A DNA stretch of 15,766 nucleotides from Desulfovibrio sp. (GTDB lineage: Bacteria; Desulfobacterota; Desulfovibrionia; Desulfovibrionales; Desulfovibrionaceae), in the NCBI GenBank assembly GCA_014804905.1, contig JAAUYX010000007.1, positions 19,017-34,782 of the forward strand, given 5' to 3'. Position 1 is the stretch's first letter; every line of letters begins with the position of its first letter. This document shows, piece after piece, positions 13,715-15,766 of the stretch. A program made the position numbers and the translations under genes. Under the pieces are notes generated by a model. The model made no database searches, was not told the origin of the DNA, and saw only the letters and a list, made by a program, of their open reading frames with translations.

Positions 13715-14183
13715 ATGGTGATCCTCCTGAAATGGGGGCTTGCCCGCTTGCGGGGGCAGAAATTGCGCCCGGGGCATTGTTGCACTGTTCGCTCATTTTC
13801 TGCAAGGTGCAGTGGCGCAAAAATTCGCGCATGTGACTGTCCAGCGCCTGCCAGAAGGCCCGTGTGGAGCACTGGCCCTCGTGGGTGCAGGGCTTCTTGG
13901 TGGTGAGGCAGCGCACGGGCGCTATCTCGCCCTCCAGATGCAGGAAAACATCTTCCATATTGATTTCGGAGGCGGGCCTCGCCAGGGCGTAGCCACCGCC
14001 CGTGCCCCGCACGGCCTTGAGGATGCCGAGCGGCTTGAGCGCCCGGACTATCTGCTCGAGATAGCCGGGGGAGATGCGCTCCTCACGGGCGACCTGCCCG
14101 AGCTGGAGCAGGCTTCCGGGCGGCTGGGCGGCCAGGCGCAGCAAAAAGCGCAGGCCATAGCGGGTTCTGGTGGAAAAGCGCAT
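13698..14183 (-). CDS. Rrf2-family (IscR-like) Fe-S transcriptional regulator
   Basis: A 161-residue Rrf2-family regulator. The N-terminus MRFSTRTRYGLRFLLRLA starts a winged helix; the recognition region is about 37-55 (ISPGYLEQIVRALKPLGIL) and the wing is VRGTGGGYALARP (58-70). Three cysteines, Cys92, Cys99 and Cys105 (RCLTTKKPC...GQC), match the cluster ligands of E. coli IscR at 92, 98 and 104, with one extra residue between the first two, so it probably binds an Fe-S cluster. Two further cysteines (125, 134) lie in the extended C-terminal tail. It sits directly before nifU and overlaps its start by 17 bases, so autoregulation of the assembly genes by cluster status is the natural inference. 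ATG 14183 has only a G-rich, loosely placed ribosome site. It follows metA by 32 bases, likely in the same transcript. Confidence 0.94.
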   Translation of the reverse strand: MRFSTRTRYGLRFLLRLAAQPPGSLLQLGQVAREERISPGYLEQIVRALKPLGILKAVRGTGGGYALARPASEINMEDVFLHLEGEIAPVRCLTTKKPCTHEGQCSTRAFWQALDSHMREFLRHCTLQKMSEQCNNAPGAISAPASGQAPISGGSPYVELH

Positions 14184-14215
14184 GGAAGGTGCCCCCCCTT
14201 TGCAGCGGTCCTCTC

Positions 14216-15157
14216 TCAGGAAGCGCGCCCGGCGCCCGCCGGAGTGAGGGAGCTGAGGCTGAAGGGCGTTTCCTGATAGACGTAATAGTTGAGCCAGTTG
14301 CTGTAAAACAGGTGCGCGTGCGCCCGCCAGGTCATGTAGGGCATGACCTCGGGGTCGTTCCCCGGATAGTAGTGGCGCGGAACGGGCGGGGCGTCGCCGC
14401 GGGCGAGGTCGCGCCGGTATTCGGCGTCGAGGGTGCCGCGGTCATATTCCAGATGCCCGGTCATGAACACTTGGCGCCGGTCCCGGCTTTCCACCACGGC
14501 AAGGCCGGCCTCTGCGGATTCCGCCAGGATGCGCAATTCGGGATGGCGCACCACGTCTTCCGTCCGCACCTCGGTGTGGCGGGAGTGCGGCGCGAGAAAT
14601 TCGTCGTCAAAGCCGCGAAAAAGGGGACAGCGGGGCTTGAGCACCTCATGGCAGAAGATGCCCGACATCTTTTCCGGCAACACATACTTGGGGACGCCGT
14701 AAAAGTGGTGCAGCGCCGCCTGCGCGGCCCAGCACAGGTAGAGCGTGGAAAAGACGCGCTCGCGCGCAAAAGTCATGATTTCCACAAGCTCGTCCCAGTA
14801 GTCCACCTCCTCGAAGGGCAGGTGCTCCACGGGCGCGCCGGTGATGACCATGCCGTCGAAACTTTGGTGGCGTATCTCCGCAAAGGTCTTGTAGAAGCGC
14901 TCAAGGTGCTGCACGGGCGTGTTGCGCGATTCGTGCGCCGCGGTCCGAAGCAGGGTGATGTTGACCTGGATGGGGGAATTGCCCAACAGGCGCAGAAGCT
15001 GCGTCTCCGTGGCGATCTTGGTGGGCATGAGGTTGACGATGGCGATTTCCAGCGGGCGGATATCCTGCTGGCTCGCGCGTTCGTCCGTCATCACGAAGAT
15101 GTTTTCGCTCGTGAGCGCCGCGCGGGCGGGAAGGTCTGCCGGAATCTTGATAGGCAT
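14216..15157 (-). CDS. metA: homoserine O-acetyltransferase (MetA family)
   Basis: A 313-residue MetA-family acyltransferase that activates homoserine for methionine synthesis. Visible residues: Lys47 (LMPTKIATETQ), the nucleophile Cys142 (TLYLCWAAQA), the catalytic pair His235 and Glu237 (TGHLEYD), and the APHSR segment (189-193). These are at the exact numbering of E. coli MetA. The residue reported to choose the acyl donor is at 111: Glu here (GAPVEHLPF), as in the acetyl-CoA-using Bacillus cereus enzyme, whereas E. coli has Gly and uses succinyl-CoA. I infer acetyl-CoA use. The start ATG 15157 has GGAGAG four bases upstream and a clear promoter at 15200-15227. It is the first gene of the metA-rrf2-nifU-nifS run. 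Confidence 0.95.
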   Translation of the reverse strand: MPIKIPADLPARAALTSENIFVMTDERASQQDIRPLEIAIVNLMPTKIATETQLLRLLGNSPIQVNITLLRTAAHESRNTPVQHLERFYKTFAEIRHQSFDGMVITGAPVEHLPFEEVDYWDELVEIMTFARERVFSTLYLCWAAQAALHHFYGVPKYVLPEKMSGIFCHEVLKPRCPLFRGFDDEFLAPHSRHTEVRTEDVVRHPELRILAESAEAGLAVVESRDRRQVFMTGHLEYDRGTLDAEYRRDLARGDAPPVPRHYYPGNDPEVMPYMTWRAHAHLFYSNWLNYYVYQETPFSLSSLTPAGAGRAS

Positions 15158-15173
15158 CGTTCTCTCCAGTGAC

Positions 15174-15187
15174 CCGGCCTCGGCCGG
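15174..15187 (-). promoter_or_regulatory. short hairpin in metA leader
   Basis: On the minus strand CCGGC-CGAG-GCCGG forms a 5-base stem with a 4-base loop in the ~36-base leader, a few bases before the GGAGAG site. The leader is far too short for a SAM riboswitch. The hairpin may be only a minor stabilising element. Confidence 0.35.
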
Positions 15188-15197
15188 ACTGCTCCTG

Positions 15198-15222
15198 AAA
15201 TCATAGCACTTTGCTAGGATTT
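15198..15222. promoter_or_regulatory. 25-base inverted repeat operator in the metA promoter
   Basis: AAATCATAGCA (15198-15208) and TGCTAGGATTT (15212-15222) are inverted copies with 10 of 11 bases matching, around the centre CTT. The repeat covers the -10 box, the whole spacer and the first base of the -35 box of the metA promoter, the classic place for a repressor. The binder is unknown; the Rrf2 protein of the same operon or a methionine-pathway regulator are candidates. Confidence 0.6.
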
Positions 15223-15227
15223 GTCAA
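15200..15227 (-). promoter_or_regulatory. sigma70 promoter of metA-rrf2-nifU-nifS
   Basis: On the minus strand a perfect TTGACA (15227-15222) is 16 bases from TATGAT (15205-15200, 5/6), which is preceded by TGC, an extended -10. Transcription would start near 15193, about 36 bases before the metA ATG. This is the best promoter in the window. Confidence 0.75.
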
Positions 15228-15277
15228 TACGGCAGCCCCCGGAATGAGGGCGGCATAAGGCCTGGACGGCAATGACG

Positions 15278-15766
15278 CTAGGGCAGCTCCACCGTATATA
15301 TCTTGAGCGGAATCTTGCTCCCCCTGGTGGCGATGGCCTGTTCCGTGAGGCGCGCGAGCGCCCCGCAACAGGGCACGCTCATGCGCAGCACGGTGATGGC
15401 ACCGGGCGCGCCCTCCCTGAGAATGTTCTCGAGCCTCTCGCGGATGAGGTCATGGCTCTCCAGCTTGGGGCAGGCGAGCAGGGGAATATGCCCGATGAGC
15501 CAGTGGGCGTGCAGGTCCGGCAGGGAAAGGGCCGCGCAATCGGCCGTGAGCAGGAGGCGCGCCCCGCGCAGGAAAGAGGCCGAGGGCGGCACAAGAGCGA
15601 GCTTGACGGGCCATGCGGGGAGGTGCGCGATGACAGTGCCCGCTTCCGGGGAATGCGCCGGTGCCGCTTGCGCCTGGCCGGCCCCGAGCGGGGCCAGGGG
15701 CCTGAGCGTGCGCGCGGCGCTCCCCGGACAGGAGCCGCCGGGCGCACAGGCCTTGCCGCCCGCTTC
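15278..15766 (-). CDS. cysteine-rich Fe-S (4Fe-4S ferredoxin-type) protein, C-terminal part
   Basis: The frame is open to the right edge, so only the last 162 residues are present. Numbering from the edge: Cys7 and Cys13 (SCPGSAART) may end a ferredoxin-like or cysteine-rich segment, then an Ala/Pro linker, then the conserved block AWPVKLALVPPSASFLRGA. After that come Cys77 (LLLTADCAAL), Cys99 (LLACPKLE) and Cys133-Cys134 (SVPCCGAL). These motifs match a family of 4Fe-4S proteins in strict anaerobes in which an N-terminal ferredoxin domain precedes a WPVQL...ADC...CPKLD...VPCC domain. In Desulfovibrio I recall one beside the hybrid cluster protein gene, but no such neighbour is visible here. 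A GTG at 15592 could be mistaken for a start; it lies inside the conserved domain. No terminator is evident between its stop and the metA promoter. Confidence 0.7.
   Translation of the reverse strand, partial: EAGGKACAPGGSCPGSAARTLRPLAPLGAGQAQAAPAHSPEAGTVIAHLPAWPVKLALVPPSASFLRGARLLLTADCAALSLPDLHAHWLIGHIPLLACPKLESHDLIRERLENILREGAPGAITVLRMSVPCCGALARLTEQAIATRGSKIPLKIYTVELP

Noticed and set aside
11792..13906. 704-codon plus-strand open frame
   Set aside because: Antisense of nifS, nifU and part of rrf2, all of which have complete catalytic motifs; His/Gly/Arg-rich composition is typical of shadows.
14189..15172. 327-codon plus-strand open frame
   Set aside because: Antisense of metA, which has every catalytic residue; no recognisable domain.
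15158..15193. SAM riboswitch or T-box in front of metA
   Set aside because: The leader is only about 36 bases with one small hairpin, far too short for any known methionine-related riboswitch.
1..15766. CRISPR arrays, transposons, phage or toxin-antitoxin modules
   Set aside because: No repeat-spacer pattern, transposase, integrase or paired small toxin genes could be seen on either strand.

Overview
The window reads as a chromosomal segment of a high-GC, anaerobic, Gram-negative bacterium, most likely a member of the Desulfovibrionaceae. This rests on strongly G/C-ending codons, a NifU/NifS-type Fe-S assembly operon, a clade-X (trypanosome/Treponema-like) phosphofructokinase, a PSP1 protein next to metG, and a partial cysteine-rich Fe-S protein of a type common in strict anaerobes. 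The genus is an inference. There are no insertion sequences, phage genes, CRISPR arrays or rRNA genes. It looks like core genome rather than an accessory island.

Left block (1-5432, minus strand): one probable operon reads HD-domain phosphohydrolase, 6-phosphofructokinase, AddA/RecB-like helicase-nuclease, then the start of an AddB-like partner that runs off the left edge. The last two junctions are 4-base ATGA stop/start overlaps. A promoter is proposed at 5455-5483.

Middle block (5612-11528, mainly plus strand): a PSP1 (RicT-like) cysteine-rich protein with a His/Ala-rich tail and methionyl-tRNA synthetase (GTG start) are 10 bases apart. A small minus-strand protein follows, convergent with metG. 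Then come undecaprenyl-diphosphatase, an elongator tRNA-Met with a strong terminator, methylglyoxal synthase, and a lipoprotein of unknown function 3 bases behind it.

Right block (11720-15157, minus strand): a probable operon metA (homoserine O-acetyltransferase) - rrf2/iscR-like - nifU - nifS. It starts from a near-consensus sigma70 promoter whose -35/-10 interval is filled by a 25-base, almost perfect inverted repeat, the most notable unexplained signal here. The sulfur link is plausible: cysteine is the sulfur donor for Fe-S clusters, and MetA commits homoserine to methionine. The operon and the plus-strand mgsA-lipoprotein unit converge on a 190-base region of three hairpins plus a perfect 22-base palindrome. 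At the right edge (15278-15766, minus) is the C-terminal part of a cysteine-rich Fe-S protein.

I did not find a clearly new multi-gene system. The best leads are regulatory: the metA operator, a repeated CTTGCCAA-N5-GGCAA element upstream of the tRNA and of mgsA, and the coupling of sugar phosphorylation with recombinational repair in one transcript.
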